IMG/VR virus record: IMGVR_UViG_3300017727_001923
Coordinates: 1-64,000 of that record
Length of the DNA: 64,000 nt
Reading direction: 5' to 3' (one strand)
DNA from: a virus
The translations under genes were made by a program, and so were the position numbers. This document shows, piece after piece, positions 1 to 9,125 of this stretch. A model generated the notes under the pieces. It was given only the letters and a program-made list of their open reading frames with translations. It did not search any database and had not been told where the DNA came from. Position 1 is the stretch's first letter. Each line of letters starts with the position of its first letter.

Positions 1-1
1 C

Positions 2-949
2 AAAGACTTTGAAGATTATGGTTATGATGTACAGAATAATGTACATCGTATCTACAGTGGTAAGGACAAGACTACCGACAAACCAGTTATTATCTCTACA
101 TGGCAATCAATCCATAGATTTTCTAAGGATTGGTTTGAGAATATGGGTTGTGTGTTTGGAGATGAAGTCCATTTATTCAAGGCAAAGTCTTTATCTGGTA
201 TCATGAATAAGTGTGTCAATGCGGAATATAGATTCGGTACTACAGGTACATTAGATGGTACAGAAACAAATAAACTTGTATTAGAAGGACTCTTTGGCCC
301 TACTCATAGAGTGACAATGACCAAGGACTTACAAGAACAGGGTAAACTTGCAAAGATAGATATCTCTGTTTTACTACTTCGTTATCATAATGATATATGT
401 CATAGGTTAAAGGAAGCGACCTATCAAGAAGAAATAGATTATATTGTTACAAATGAGAAAAGAAATAAACTTATAACTAATCTTGCCTTAGACCAGAAGG
501 GTAATTCTCTGGTGTTATTCCAATTCGTAGAGAAACATGGTAAACCTTTATTTGATATGATTAAGGATAAAGCGGGTGACCGACCAGTATATTATGTAAG
601 TGGTGAGGTAGAGGCAAAAGACCGAGAACAGATACGTGGTATCGTAGAGGGACAAAAGAATGCAATTATTGTTGCTAGTTTGGGGACTTTCAGTACTGGT
701 ATTAATATTAGGAATCTTCATAATATAGTATTCGCATCACCTAGTAAGAGTCAAGTTAAGGTACTGCAATCGATTGGGCGTGGACTGAGGAAGTCTGACG
801 ATGGTTCTGTGACCAAATTATACGATATAGCGGATGACTTACATATAAAATCACACAAGAACTTTACGTTGAGACACTCAGCAGAACGTATTAAAATATA
901 CACCAAGGAACAATTCCCATATAAGATTTATAAACTTGACTTGAAATGA
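2..949 (+). CDS. uvsW: UvsW-type DNA/RNA helicase, 5'-truncated by window edge
   Basis: The reading frame is open from base 2, so the N-terminus lies outside the window. A DEVH box (motif II, GDEVHLFKA) is followed by the second RecA-like lobe, ending in motif VI (QSIGRGLRKSDDG). This is the layout of T4 UvsW, a superfamily 2 helicase that unwinds R-loops and branched DNA and moves replication from origin-dependent to recombination-dependent mode. Its stop overlaps the next start (ATGA). Other superfamily 2 helicases are possible, but the T4 gene set around it favours UvsW. Confidence 0.88.
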   Translation, partial: KDFEDYGYDVQNNVHRIYSGKDKTTDKPVIISTWQSIHRFSKDWFENMGCVFGDEVHLFKAKSLSGIMNKCVNAEYRFGTTGTLDGTETNKLVLEGLFGPTHRVTMTKDLQEQGKLAKIDISVLLLRYHNDICHRLKEATYQEEIDYIVTNEKRNKLITNLALDQKGNSLVLFQFVEKHGKPLFDMIKDKAGDRPVYYVSGEVEAKDREQIRGIVEGQKNAIIVASLGTFSTGINIRNLHNIVFASPSKSQVKVLQSIGRGLRKSDDGSVTKLYDIADDLHIKSHKNFTLRHSAERIKIYTKEQFPYKIYKLDLK

Positions 950-2592
950 ACCAAATACCTATAGTAGAGAGAAGACCTCGTGGATTATTATTTGGTGGGT
1001 TTACCTCTCCCGATGAAAGACATGAAGAATATGCAAAGGAGATTCACACTGACTCAGAAATGGTGGTGCAAGGAATCTTTAATGGTATAGAAGCATTTCG
1101 TAGTTTTGGTAATCACAGAATCGCAACCCATATTAGAAAACATGGATGGGATGTAGAATGTATCGATTACAGTATATTCTTTACTAATGATGAACTATCT
1201 GAAATACTACGTACCAGAGTAACCAAGGATACTTTGTTTATTGGTTTCAGTATGATGTTCCATACGATGGCAACCGAACGACTTGTATGGTTTACCAATC
1301 ACATAAGAGAAAACTATCCGTGGGTAACACTCGTTGCGGGTGGACAAAAGACTTGGACAGTTACATGTGTTGAAGCAGATTATTATATCACTGGTAATGG
1401 TGAGTATGCAATGAGTGCTTTGTGCAAATATCTCACAGGTGAAGGAGAAGACCTAAAGGTACACAAGACATTGAAGAATGGTGGTAAGTTGATTACCGCA
1501 CAACACAGTTATCCGTGTTTCCCTAAGAGAGATGCAAACATATCATTCGAAGAACGTGACCATATCAAACCTAGTGAGACAATAAATATTGAGTTTGCAC
1601 GGGGGTGTATCTTTGAGTGTAAATATTGTTCGTTCCCTCTGTTGGGTATGAAACAAGATACGACCCGTAACGAAGAGAGTGTTTATCAAGAGTTACTAGA
1701 GAACTACGAGAAGTGGGGAACAACCAACTACTATATTACAGATGATACAGTAAACGACTCGAAGGACAAGATTGCACTTATCGCTCGTGCAGTAAGAAGA
1801 CTACCATTCCAACCACATTTCAGTGGGTATGTCAGAGCAGACCTATTGATTACACATGGAAAAGATACTTGGGATGATATGATTGATATGGGATTTACCT
1901 CGCATAGTTATGGGGTAGAAACCTTTAATCATAAGTCTGGTAAGACAGTAGGTAAAGGAATGAAACCAGAAAAACTCAAGAAGGGTCTATTAGAGATTCA
2001 AGAGTATTTTCGTGAGAGGTCACCCAACTACTATTGTGGTACATTTACAATGATTGCGGGTCTTCCTCATGAAACGTTTGAATCACTAGAAGAAACCAAG
2101 AATTGGGTCAACGAACATTGGGGTGGACATGTCGTATCTTTTCTACCGTTGATGTTATCAGAACCCGATGACGAACAAGCAGATGCGATTGACTGGAAGG
2201 TCTACAATAACTTTATGGAATATGGGTATACATACTCATATGATGAACCACATATAACAAATCCCGAAATAAGAAAAAAGGTTGACGGGATGCGGAAGAT
2301 GAAACGAAACAATAAGAACCGTGAAAAGAATCTATGGAACTACTGGGTGCATCCAAGTGGAGATTATGACTTTATAGATATGATTGAATGGGTACACGAG
2401 TTCACCAAAGAACGAGTTGAGTCAAAAATGAATCCCGCTGGCGTATGGCAAACTTGTTTTGTCCATGCAGAAGTATGGGAGAATCCCAAGGAAGGATATA
2501 AATATTATAAACAGGGACACGAAAATTTACCAGTTAAAGGTCTGATAAATATAATCAGAAACTATAAACTAAACAAAATGGAATTACAATGA
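946..2592 (+). CDS. B12-binding-like / radical SAM protein
   Basis: This 548-residue protein has an N-terminal region resembling a cobalamin-binding Rossmann domain (FIGFSMMFHTM, then TLVAGGQKTW). A radical-SAM core follows, with the cluster motif CIFECKYC (CxxxCxxC) near residue 222. Radical SAM enzymes use a 4Fe-4S cluster to cleave S-adenosylmethionine. The B12/radical-SAM architecture is often used for methylation or ring rearrangement of peptides, lipids or nucleotides. The substrate is not evident. It overlaps uvsW by 4 bp and the next gene by 4 bp. The downstream 2OG oxygenase and nucleotidyltransferase-like gene suggest a modification module. Confidence 0.8.
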   Translation: MNQIPIVERRPRGLLFGGFTSPDERHEEYAKEIHTDSEMVVQGIFNGIEAFRSFGNHRIATHIRKHGWDVECIDYSIFFTNDELSEILRTRVTKDTLFIGFSMMFHTMATERLVWFTNHIRENYPWVTLVAGGQKTWTVTCVEADYYITGNGEYAMSALCKYLTGEGEDLKVHKTLKNGGKLITAQHSYPCFPKRDANISFEERDHIKPSETINIEFARGCIFECKYCSFPLLGMKQDTTRNEESVYQELLENYEKWGTTNYYITDDTVNDSKDKIALIARAVRRLPFQPHFSGYVRADLLITHGKDTWDDMIDMGFTSHSYGVETFNHKSGKTVGKGMKPEKLKKGLLEIQEYFRERSPNYYCGTFTMIAGLPHETFESLEETKNWVNEHWGGHVVSFLPLMLSEPDDEQADAIDWKVYNNFMEYGYTYSYDEPHITNPEIRKKVDGMRKMKRNNKNREKNLWNYWVHPSGDYDFIDMIEWVHEFTKERVESKMNPAGVWQTCFVHAEVWENPKEGYKYYKQGHENLPVKGLINIIRNYKLNKMELQ

Positions 2593-3080
2593 GTTACAGA
2601 GAAGAGTTCGAATTAAGACAATTTAAATTAACCTCTGGGGAAGAGATTGTTGCGGAGATTCTCCAGTGGAATGAAGAGGTTCATGGTAGTCTTGAGATTG
2701 TGATTAGAAAAGCAATGAGACTAAAATTAGTTGAGACCGAAGAAGGTATCAAGTATTACTCGTTTCGACCTTGGATGGTTTACCAAGAACATCCCGAAGA
2801 TATTCTTATCTTGAATGGGAACAATGTTATTGGTATAGCATTTCCACCCGATACGTTGGTCTTGCAATACGATACCGCAGTCAAAGAAATGACTGTTATG
2901 AACGAAGAAAGAGAACAAGAATTCACTCAACAACTTGCTGATAAAGTTCATAAAGGAAGATTTGCACAAAGAAAACCACGTGCATCAAATGAAGATGGAT
3001 TGAAAGAATTCTTACAACAGGATAGTGGGAGTAATGTTATCAGTATGTTTGGTGACATAGACCCGACAAAAATACACTAA
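2589..3080 (+). CDS. Hypothetical protein with Sm-like N-terminal pattern
   Basis: 163 residues. The N-terminus (FKLTSGEEIVAEIL) resembles the first two strands of an Sm/LSm-like fold, as seen in small proteins of marine T4-like phages. The C-terminal half is charged and probably flexible. No catalytic motif is visible. It is coupled to its neighbours by a 4-bp ATGA overlap upstream and a 1-bp overlap downstream, so it belongs to the same transcript. The function is unknown, and RNA binding would be only a guess from the fold resemblance. Confidence 0.6.
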   Translation: MSYREEFELRQFKLTSGEEIVAEILQWNEEVHGSLEIVIRKAMRLKLVETEEGIKYYSFRPWMVYQEHPEDILILNGNNVIGIAFPPDTLVLQYDTAVKEMTVMNEEREQEFTQQLADKVHKGRFAQRKPRASNEDGLKEFLQQDSGSNVISMFGDIDPTKIH

Positions 3081-3652
3081 TGCTTAAACTTCGTAATGTA
3101 CATGATGATTATATCTTTATCAAGATGCTTGATGATGAAGATATGAATATGAGGATAGTTGACCGACTTAATTCATTGGATGAACGCATTCTAGATACTA
3201 ATGTAGAGTCGGGAATTATTCCCGCAGTAAAACAGTTTCCTGAATTTCAAAAACTACAAACAATCGTAGAAAACTTTTGTAAAGAATCTTCAGAAAAGAT
3301 ACAGTTAGATTGGTGGGGACATCATTCACGAAACGAACCAAACAAATTTTGGAATAAATCATATATACAATCACAGTATTGTAATGTTATGTGGGGAGTA
3401 CGTCAAGTCAGTGGACAAATCACGACACCGCACGACCATTGGCCAACCACGTGGTCATTTGTTTATTACATCGACCCACCCGAAGGATGTTCTAATTTAT
3501 TTTTTCCAACCCTAGATTATGGGTTAGAAATTGAACATGGGAAATTAGTTATCTTTAGAAGTCATTTGATACATGAAACTGTATCATTACCATTCGAAGA
3601 TTACCGATATTGTGTTGCTGGAACTGTAGTATTCAGCCTCCCCGAACGCTAA
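3080..3652 (+). CDS. Putative 2OG-Fe(II) oxygenase
   Basis: 190 residues. The C-terminal half has the jelly-roll pattern of the phage/cyanophage 2OG-Fe(II) oxygenase family (PF13759-like). A metal-binding segment TPHDHWPTTWSFVYYID is followed by HLIHETVSLP and a conserved Arg in DYRYCVAG, which would bind 2-oxoglutarate. Such enzymes hydroxylate proteins, nucleic acids or small molecules. The substrate is unknown. It is one of several oxygenase or cupin-fold genes in this window and lies in the operon downstream of the radical SAM gene. Confidence 0.65.
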   Translation: MLKLRNVHDDYIFIKMLDDEDMNMRIVDRLNSLDERILDTNVESGIIPAVKQFPEFQKLQTIVENFCKESSEKIQLDWWGHHSRNEPNKFWNKSYIQSQYCNVMWGVRQVSGQITTPHDHWPTTWSFVYYIDPPEGCSNLFFPTLDYGLEIEHGKLVIFRSHLIHETVSLPFEDYRYCVAGTVVFSLPER

Positions 3653-3678
3653 GCTTATTATACACTGAGAAACAACTT

Positions 3679-4125
3679 TTGTCAAGCCCTAATTTAAAAA
3701 AAATCGGTATTACTTTTTCATGCTTTGACCTGTTCCATGCGGGACATGTTCAGATGTTAAGAGAAGCAAAGACTGTCTGTGATTATCTTATTATAGGATT
3801 ACAGGTAGACCCTAGTATCGACAGACCCGAAAAGAACTCCCCACTTCAATCTATAACTGAAAGATATATACAGGTAGATGCATGTAAATACGTAGATGAA
3901 ATTATTCCCTACAGTACTGAATCGGATTTACTAGACCTATTAGAACTGGTTCACTATGATATCAGAATAATTGGAGAGGAGTACAGAGATAAAGACTTCA
4001 CTGGTAAGCAACTAGCACTTGACAATTGCAGAGAGATATACTATAATAGTAGACATCACAGATTCAGCAGCAGTCAATTACGACATATAATGGAAAATGA
4101 AAATGGCAAAGACGGAAAAGATTAA
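3679..4125 (+). CDS. Cytidylyltransferase-like nucleotidyltransferase
   Basis: A Rossmann-type nucleotidyltransferase of about 148 residues. It has the HxGH signature FHAGHVQML near the N-terminus and an SSSQLR segment near the C-terminus, equivalent to the second ATP-binding motif of glycerol-3-phosphate or ethanolamine-phosphate cytidylyltransferases. It probably activates a small phospho-compound with CTP. The start is uncertain: no ATG precedes the core strand KKIGITFSC. The TTG at 3679, with GAGAAA upstream, is preferred over the TTG at 3610, which would add residues encoded inside the previous gene. Confidence 0.72.
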   Translation: MSSPNLKKIGITFSCFDLFHAGHVQMLREAKTVCDYLIIGLQVDPSIDRPEKNSPLQSITERYIQVDACKYVDEIIPYSTESDLLDLLELVHYDIRIIGEEYRDKDFTGKQLALDNCREIYYNSRHHRFSSSQLRHIMENENGKDGKD

Positions 4126-4708
4126 ACCAAAAGATAAACCGCATTACGTTAATAATGCACAGTTCTCGCAATCAGTTGTAGACTACTGTACACTTGTAAA
4201 AGAAGCAAAAGAGTCTGGTGGAAAACAACCCATCATTCCTGATTATATTGCAACGTGTTTTTTAAAGATTTGTGAAGGATTATCACATAAGGCAAACTTC
4301 GTTCGATATACATATCGTGAAGAGATGGTAATGGATGCAGTAGAGAACTGTCTAAAAGCAATTCAGAACTATAATATTGAAGCTGCAACACGTACAGGTA
4401 AACCAAATGCGTTTGCATACTTTACACAGATTTCATGGTTTGCATTCCTACGTAGGATTGAGAAAGAAAAGAAACAACAAGATATTAAGATGAAGTATAT
4501 GGAACAATCTGGTATCGAAAACTTCCTTGACCAAGAGTTAGGTGACGCACAATCAAATCAAGTTGCTGCCGCATTTGTTGACCAACTTAGATTCCGTATT
4601 GATGAAATCAAAGACAGAGATAGGGAATGGAAAGAAATTGTTAAGAAGGAACGTAAGAGGAGAACTGTAAAAGTAGACTCTGACTTGGGTGACTTCATAG
4701 AAGATTAA
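4097..4708 (+). CDS. 55: Late-transcription sigma factor gp55
   Basis: 203 residues matching T4 gp55 from end to end: YVNNAQFSQSVVDY at the N-terminus, a central KANFVRYTYREEMVMDA region, and NAFAYFTQISWFAFLRRI, corresponding to sigma region 2. gp55 redirects host RNA polymerase to TATAAATA late promoters, working with the sliding clamp. Several such boxes occur in this window, so the regulator and its sites are both visible. ATG 4097 and ATG 4103 are both possible starts. Its last base is the first base of the next gene. Confidence 0.93.
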   Translation: MKMAKTEKIKPKDKPHYVNNAQFSQSVVDYCTLVKEAKESGGKQPIIPDYIATCFLKICEGLSHKANFVRYTYREEMVMDAVENCLKAIQNYNIEAATRTGKPNAFAYFTQISWFAFLRRIEKEKKQQDIKMKYMEQSGIENFLDQELGDAQSNQVAAAFVDQLRFRIDEIKDRDREWKEIVKKERKRRTVKVDSDLGDFIED

Positions 4709-5136
4709 TGAAAGTAGGATTTATATTATTGGGTGCGTTAGTAGTCAGTCGATTACTACCGTTACCCCCTAATAGTGAACCTCTATTGGGACTTGCTGTA
4801 CTATCACCATATTTGTCTAAAAACATGTGGGTTTGGTTTGCACCGTTACTGGTCATGTTAATATCAGATATCATTATCGGGTTTCATGGTCACATGATGT
4901 TTACATATACTGCTCTTGCAGTCTCACCGTTTATAAGTAAACACATACACTACAAATATCAATCACTTATGTGGAGTTGGTTGTTGTGGCATGTAATGGC
5001 AAACTTTGGTCAATCATATCCCGCATTCTCACCAGAGGCACTTGTTTTCGATATAAGATTCTTACTAAGTGGGTTATGTGTATTAGTCGTATATGACTTG
5101 ACATTTTATGTTAGACGGAGTATAATGACCAAATGA
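4708..5136 (+). CDS. DUF6580-like / ECF-S-like integral membrane protein
   Basis: 142 residues with four to five hydrophobic segments. The pattern RLLPLPPNSEPLLGLAVLSP, then LLVMLISDIIIGFHGHMMFTYTALA, resembles the bacterial DUF6580 family. That family looks like substrate-binding S components of vitamin/metal ECF transporters. It would sit in the host inner membrane, and a transport role is inference. It is translationally coupled to gp55 by a 1-bp overlap. A membrane protein of this family among phage replication genes is unexpected. Confidence 0.65.
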   Translation: MKVGFILLGALVVSRLLPLPPNSEPLLGLAVLSPYLSKNMWVWFAPLLVMLISDIIIGFHGHMMFTYTALAVSPFISKHIHYKYQSLMWSWLLWHVMANFGQSYPAFSPEALVFDIRFLLSGLCVLVVYDLTFYVRRSIMTK

Positions 5137-5267
5137 ATTACAAAGAACTAAAGAAAGACCGTAAAAAGTTACGTAAAAAAGCAATCAAATTGCAGAACAA
5201 TTCTGCGGGTAAACTACCCATGGCAGACGCAATAAGAATTGCACAGAAAGATACTGCAACCAAGTAA
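5133..5267 (+). CDS. Small basic protein, 44 aa
   Basis: A short Lys/Arg-rich ORF starting MNYKELKKDRKKLRKKAIKL that overlaps the upstream stop by ATGA and ends 12 bp before gp47. The highly basic first half suggests nucleic-acid binding. The second half (LPMADAIRIAQKDTATK) looks helical. The coupling and tight packing support translation. No family is recognised. Confidence 0.6.
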   Translation: MNYKELKKDRKKLRKKAIKLQNNSAGKLPMADAIRIAQKDTATK

Positions 5268-5279
5268 AGGTACACCACT

Positions 5280-6338
5280 TTGAAAATCGCTATATTAAAC
5301 GATACCCATGCGGGTTGTCGGAATTCATCTGATATCTTTATGGATTATCAAGAACGTTTCTATGCAGAAGTGTTTTTTCCATACTTGATTGAGAATGATA
5401 TCAAACATATCTTGCACTTAGGTGATTACTACGATAACCGTAAGACAATCAACTTTAAGGCACTACAACATAACCGTAAGATATTCCTAGAACCTATGCG
5501 TGAACTTGGTATTACCATGGATATAATTCCTGGCAATCATGACGTATACTATAAGAATACTAATGAGTTGAATGCATTGAAAGAACTACAGGGTCACTAT
5601 ATGAATGAAGTGAATCTTGTTATGAAACCAACAGTAATAGATTATGATGGAACAGGTATCGCACTTGTCCCTTGGATTAATCCTGAGAACGAAAAAGATT
5701 CACTAGAATTCCTTGCAAACTGTAAGGCAGATATCGTGGGCGCTCACTTGGAACTACAAGGTTTCGAGATGTCCAAAGGTATGCCTTGTATGGAAGGTAT
5801 GGATAGGAAACACTTTGACCGATTTGATATGGTATTGACTGGTCACTTCCATGCTAAATCAACTCAAAACAATATCTATTACTTGGGTAGTCAGATGGAG
5901 TTCTTCTGGAACGATTGTAATGACCCTAAACACTTTCATGTACTTGATACTGAAACAAGAGAGTTAACACCTATTGTTAATCCTATTACCATATATGAGA
6001 AGATATATTACGACCATGAGAACATGCGTAAGTTTCAAGACCTCAAGTATCTTGACAATAAGTTCGTCAAAGTCATTGTTACTAACAAGGGTGACCCATA
6101 TGAGTTCGAACGATTTATTGACCGTGTCCAAGCACAGAAGATTCACGAACTAAAGATTGCAGAAGATTTTAAGGAATTTGTAGGTTCTAATGTGGACGAT
6201 GGTAATATATCTGTTGACGATACAGAGACACTCGTATACGATTATATTGACAATGTTAATACTGACCTAGATAAAGGACGCATTAAGAAAGAGGTATCTC
6301 ACTTAATGAAGGAAGCTCAATCAATGGAGATAGTTTAG
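5280..6338 (+). CDS. 47: Recombination endonuclease subunit gp47 (SbcD/Mre11-like)
   Basis: 352 residues with the calcineurin-like phosphoesterase motifs of the SbcD/Mre11 family: NDTHAG near residue 7, HLGDYYDNR, PGNHDVYY, and GHFHAKS. With gp46 it forms the nuclease-ATPase that resects double-strand ends for T4-type recombination-dependent replication and degrades host DNA. The start is TTG (TTG AAA ATC), because no ATG precedes the first motif. gp46 follows after one small gene, as in other T4-like phages. Confidence 0.93.
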   Translation: MKIAILNDTHAGCRNSSDIFMDYQERFYAEVFFPYLIENDIKHILHLGDYYDNRKTINFKALQHNRKIFLEPMRELGITMDIIPGNHDVYYKNTNELNALKELQGHYMNEVNLVMKPTVIDYDGTGIALVPWINPENEKDSLEFLANCKADIVGAHLELQGFEMSKGMPCMEGMDRKHFDRFDMVLTGHFHAKSTQNNIYYLGSQMEFFWNDCNDPKHFHVLDTETRELTPIVNPITIYEKIYYDHENMRKFQDLKYLDNKFVKVIVTNKGDPYEFERFIDRVQAQKIHELKIAEDFKEFVGSNVDDGNISVDDTETLVYDYIDNVNTDLDKGRIKKEVSHLMKEAQSMEIV

Positions 6339-6631
6339 TGGCAACTAAGAATGATATCACTGGAGACAGTATTCAGACTAAACCCGATGGTGGTACTGAA
6401 TACGGTGATGGATGGGACAGGATTTTTGGTAACAAGAATCAGAAACACAAACAACAAGACTTGACTGAATTAAATGGTGACGGTAATCGTGACCGTGGAC
6501 GTTATGGTGAAGACTTGGAAAAAGAACATCCATTCCCTTACTGGGAACACTACTGTACAGTAGAATCTTCCTTAATGGGTGTTGCAATAGGCGAACCTTG
6601 TAACTGGTGCGGTCTGACCGAAAAAGATTAG
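6338..6631 (+). CDS. Hypothetical acidic protein between gp47 and gp46
   Basis: 97 residues from a GTG start that overlaps the gp47 stop by 1 bp. The N-terminal half is polar and probably disordered. The C-terminus holds a conserved-looking patch HYCTVESSLMGVAIGEPCNWCG with a CNWC pair. No domain is recognised. Its position between the two nuclease subunits suggests a related accessory role, but that is only context. Confidence 0.65.
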   Translation: MATKNDITGDSIQTKPDGGTEYGDGWDRIFGNKNQKHKQQDLTELNGDGNRDRGRYGEDLEKEHPFPYWEHYCTVESSLMGVAIGEPCNWCGLTEKD

Positions 6632-6633
6632 AC

Positions 6634-6662
6634 TTGACTTTATATGATGAAGGTGGTATACT
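6634..6662 (+). promoter_or_regulatory. Sigma-70 promoter for gp46
   Basis: TTGACT (6634-6639) and TATACT (6657-6662) are separated by exactly 17 bp. Transcription would begin about 7 nt past the -10 box, at the ATG of gp46 (6669), so the mRNA may be leaderless. Confidence 0.75.
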
Positions 6663-6668
6663 ACCCCA

Positions 6669-8384
6669 ATGATAAATTTTAAAAAACTAAGATTTAAAAA
6701 TTTCCTGTCTACAGGAAATAACTTTACTGATATAAGTTTTGATGACACACCGACTACGTTAGTGGTTGGTCACAACGGTGCGGGTAAGTCCACAATGTTG
6801 GATGCACTGTCGTTTGGACTATTTGGTAAACCCCATCGAAAGATTTCTAAGGGACAACTCGTAAATACTATTAACCAAAAAGGTACAATAGTTGAAGTTG
6901 AGTTCTCTATTGGTAAACAGAACTATAAGATTGTCCGTGGTATCAAACCTAATAAGTTTGAGATATGGGTCAATGGTAATATGGTTAACCAAGACTCCCA
7001 TGCAAAAGAATATCAATCGATGCTTGAGAAGAACATTCTTATGTTATCTCATAAATCATTCCACCAGATTGTGGTGTTGGGTTCGTCATCCTTTGTACCC
7101 TTTATGCAATTAGCTGGCGGTTCAAGACGTGAGGTCATAGAAGACCTACTTGATATCAATATGTTCTCTAAGATGAACGGACTTCTTAAAGAGAAGATGT
7201 CTATTCTTAAAGACCAAATACACAACAACTCACATCAAATCAATCTAGTTGATACCAAAATCAATGCACAAAAGAAGTATCTACGTGACCTGAGTGCGAT
7301 ATCTAGTCACCAGAAGAAACAGAAATTAGATACTATTAAACAGTTACAAGAAGACATTCGTGTACTCAATGAGTCAAATGCGGAGGTCACTGAAGAAGTC
7401 ACTGCATCTAAAGAAGTCACTACCGAAATTGTTAGTGTGGGTAAGGAACTACAATCTCTCAATGAGTTTGCAGCAGGATTTAAAACACAACAGAAGGATG
7501 TAGTCAAACAGGCAAAGTTCTTTGAAGAGAATGACAAATGTCCTACCTGTGACCAAGACATCGACCAGAAACTAAAAGAGTTTCATCTGAACAAGTGTAA
7601 GACTCGTGCGGGTACTATTAATGGTGCATTAGAAATGCACAGTCTACGTAAGTCAGACTTGGATGCAAAGTTAGAAGAACTCAATAAGATGCAAGACAAT
7701 ATCCGCAATTGGCAATCTAAGATTGATGCAAACACTCAAGAGATTATGAGTATCAATAGAAACATTGACACCTTGAATGGTGAGGTTTCTAAGATTGACG
7801 AAGGTACTGGTGACCTATCAGAAGCAAACACTGAGTTAGAATCCTTGCGTACTGATAAGGAAGACCTACAAGAGTCCAAGTATAAACTCAATGAACAACA
7901 CTCATACAATCAAGTGTATGCAGAGTTGTTAAAAGACACTGGTATTAAGACCAAGATTATTAAACAGTACTTACCAGTCATCAATCAGTTGACTAACAAG
8001 TACCTACAGATTCTAGACTTCTTTGTACACTTTGATTTGGACGAAAGTTTCGTTGAGACTATTCGTTCAAGACATCGTGATAACTTTTCGTATGACTCAT
8101 TCTCTGAGGGTGAGAAACAACGGATTGACTTGTCCCTACTATTTACGTGGAGACAGATTGCAAAGATGAAGAATAGTGTTGCGACCAATCTACTAGTCCT
8201 TGATGAAACTTTTGATTCATCTCTGGATGAAGAGGGTATTGAAAACCTCATGAAGATTATCTCTACACTAGGTGAAGATACAAACGTTTTTGTTATCTCA
8301 CATAAGAGTGAACTCGAAGATGCACATTTCCATCGTAAGATTGAGTTCGTAAAAGAAAAGAACTTTAGTAAAATAAAGGCTTGA
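6669..8384 (+). CDS. 46: Recombination endonuclease subunit gp46 (SbcC/Rad50-like ATPase)
   Basis: 571 residues. Walker A GHNGAGKST lies near residue 34. Long coiled-coil arms flank a CPTCD zinc hook near residue 292. Then come the ABC signature FSEGEKQRIDLS (about 478), Walker B LLVLDETFDSSLD (about 508) and the H-loop FVISHKSE. This is the complete Rad50/SbcC layout in the short T4 form. With gp47 it processes DNA ends. The predicted promoter sits immediately upstream, leaving essentially no 5' leader. Confidence 0.95.
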   Translation: MINFKKLRFKNFLSTGNNFTDISFDDTPTTLVVGHNGAGKSTMLDALSFGLFGKPHRKISKGQLVNTINQKGTIVEVEFSIGKQNYKIVRGIKPNKFEIWVNGNMVNQDSHAKEYQSMLEKNILMLSHKSFHQIVVLGSSSFVPFMQLAGGSRREVIEDLLDINMFSKMNGLLKEKMSILKDQIHNNSHQINLVDTKINAQKKYLRDLSAISSHQKKQKLDTIKQLQEDIRVLNESNAEVTEEVTASKEVTTEIVSVGKELQSLNEFAAGFKTQQKDVVKQAKFFEENDKCPTCDQDIDQKLKEFHLNKCKTRAGTINGALEMHSLRKSDLDAKLEELNKMQDNIRNWQSKIDANTQEIMSINRNIDTLNGEVSKIDEGTGDLSEANTELESLRTDKEDLQESKYKLNEQHSYNQVYAELLKDTGIKTKIIKQYLPVINQLTNKYLQILDFFVHFDLDESFVETIRSRHRDNFSYDSFSEGEKQRIDLSLLFTWRQIAKMKNSVATNLLVLDETFDSSLDEEGIENLMKIISTLGEDTNVFVISHKSELEDAHFHRKIEFVKEKNFSKIKA

Positions 8385-8409
8385 CTTTAAATGAAACGTA
8401 TGGTATCAT
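8381..8409 (+). promoter_or_regulatory. Sigma-70 promoter for gp45
   Basis: TTGACT (8381-8386) overlaps the gp46 stop codon and TATCAT (8404-8409) follows after 17 bp. The leader carries GAGAGGAA before the gp45 ATG. Confidence 0.7.
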
Positions 8410-8445
8410 ACACTTTATAAATTACAAAACCGAGAGGAATATATT

Positions 8446-9123
8446 ATGGAATTATCCGATACTACGATGAGTGTTCTAAAGAACTACTCAACTATTAACC
8501 CGAACATTGTTGTCACAGAAGGCAGCACACTAAAGACTATTTCAGTCGCACGTAATGTTCTATCTACTGTTGAACTTACTGAAGAGTTTCCACAGTCATT
8601 TGGAATCTACGACCTGAATGAATTTCTAAATGTTCTATCCCTAGTGGATTCACCACGACTCAAGTTCGAGAAGGACTTTGTGACCGTGGGTGATTCAACT
8701 GGACGTTCATCAGTGAAGTACTTCTTCTCTGACCCTGAGATGTTAACCTCGCCTGGCAAGAATATTAATATGCCAGAAGCAGAAGTTAATTTTGTACTAG
8801 ATACAGATACATTGGGCAAAGTAAAACGTGCCGCTGCAGCTTTAGGTCACGATGAGATATCAATTACACCTGTGACGGGTGCGATTCGTTTATCAGTCAT
8901 TGACAGTAAAGACGCAACAAGTAATGTATTCTCTATTGATGTAGAGGGTACGTACCCAGATGATGTTGATTTCAACTTCATCATGAATGTTGGTAACATA
9001 AAAGTTGTCAACGAAGACTTTGATGTAAGTATCAGTTCGAAACTTATTTCAAAATTTGCAAGTAAACAATCCACGATTGAATACTTTATTGCACTAGAAA
9101 AAACATCTAACTACGGAGCATAA
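8446..9123 (+). CDS. 45: Sliding clamp gp45
   Basis: 225 residues with the strand pattern of T4 gp45/PCNA-fold clamps. It begins ELSDTTMSVLKNYSTINPNI and has the repeated VARNVLSTVELTEEFPQSFGIYDLNEFL element. The trimeric ring tethers polymerase gp43 to DNA. In T4 it also activates gp55-dependent late transcription. It has its own promoter and a GAGGAATAT ribosome-binding region. The clamp loader genes gp44 and gp62 follow nearby. Confidence 0.93.
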   Translation: MELSDTTMSVLKNYSTINPNIVVTEGSTLKTISVARNVLSTVELTEEFPQSFGIYDLNEFLNVLSLVDSPRLKFEKDFVTVGDSTGRSSVKYFFSDPEMLTSPGKNINMPEAEVNFVLDTDTLGKVKRAAAALGHDEISITPVTGAIRLSVIDSKDATSNVFSIDVEGTYPDDVDFNFIMNVGNIKVVNEDFDVSISSKLISKFASKQSTIEYFIALEKTSNYGA

Positions 9124-9125
9124 AG

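Noticed and set aside
936-965. TTGACT...TATAGT at the start of the radical SAM gene
   Set aside because: 18-bp spacing inside coupled coding sequence; too weak to call.
3610-3678. Upstream TTG start for the cytidylyltransferase-like gene
   Set aside because: It would add 23 residues encoded within the upstream gene and its spacer, which do not fit the family's N-terminus.
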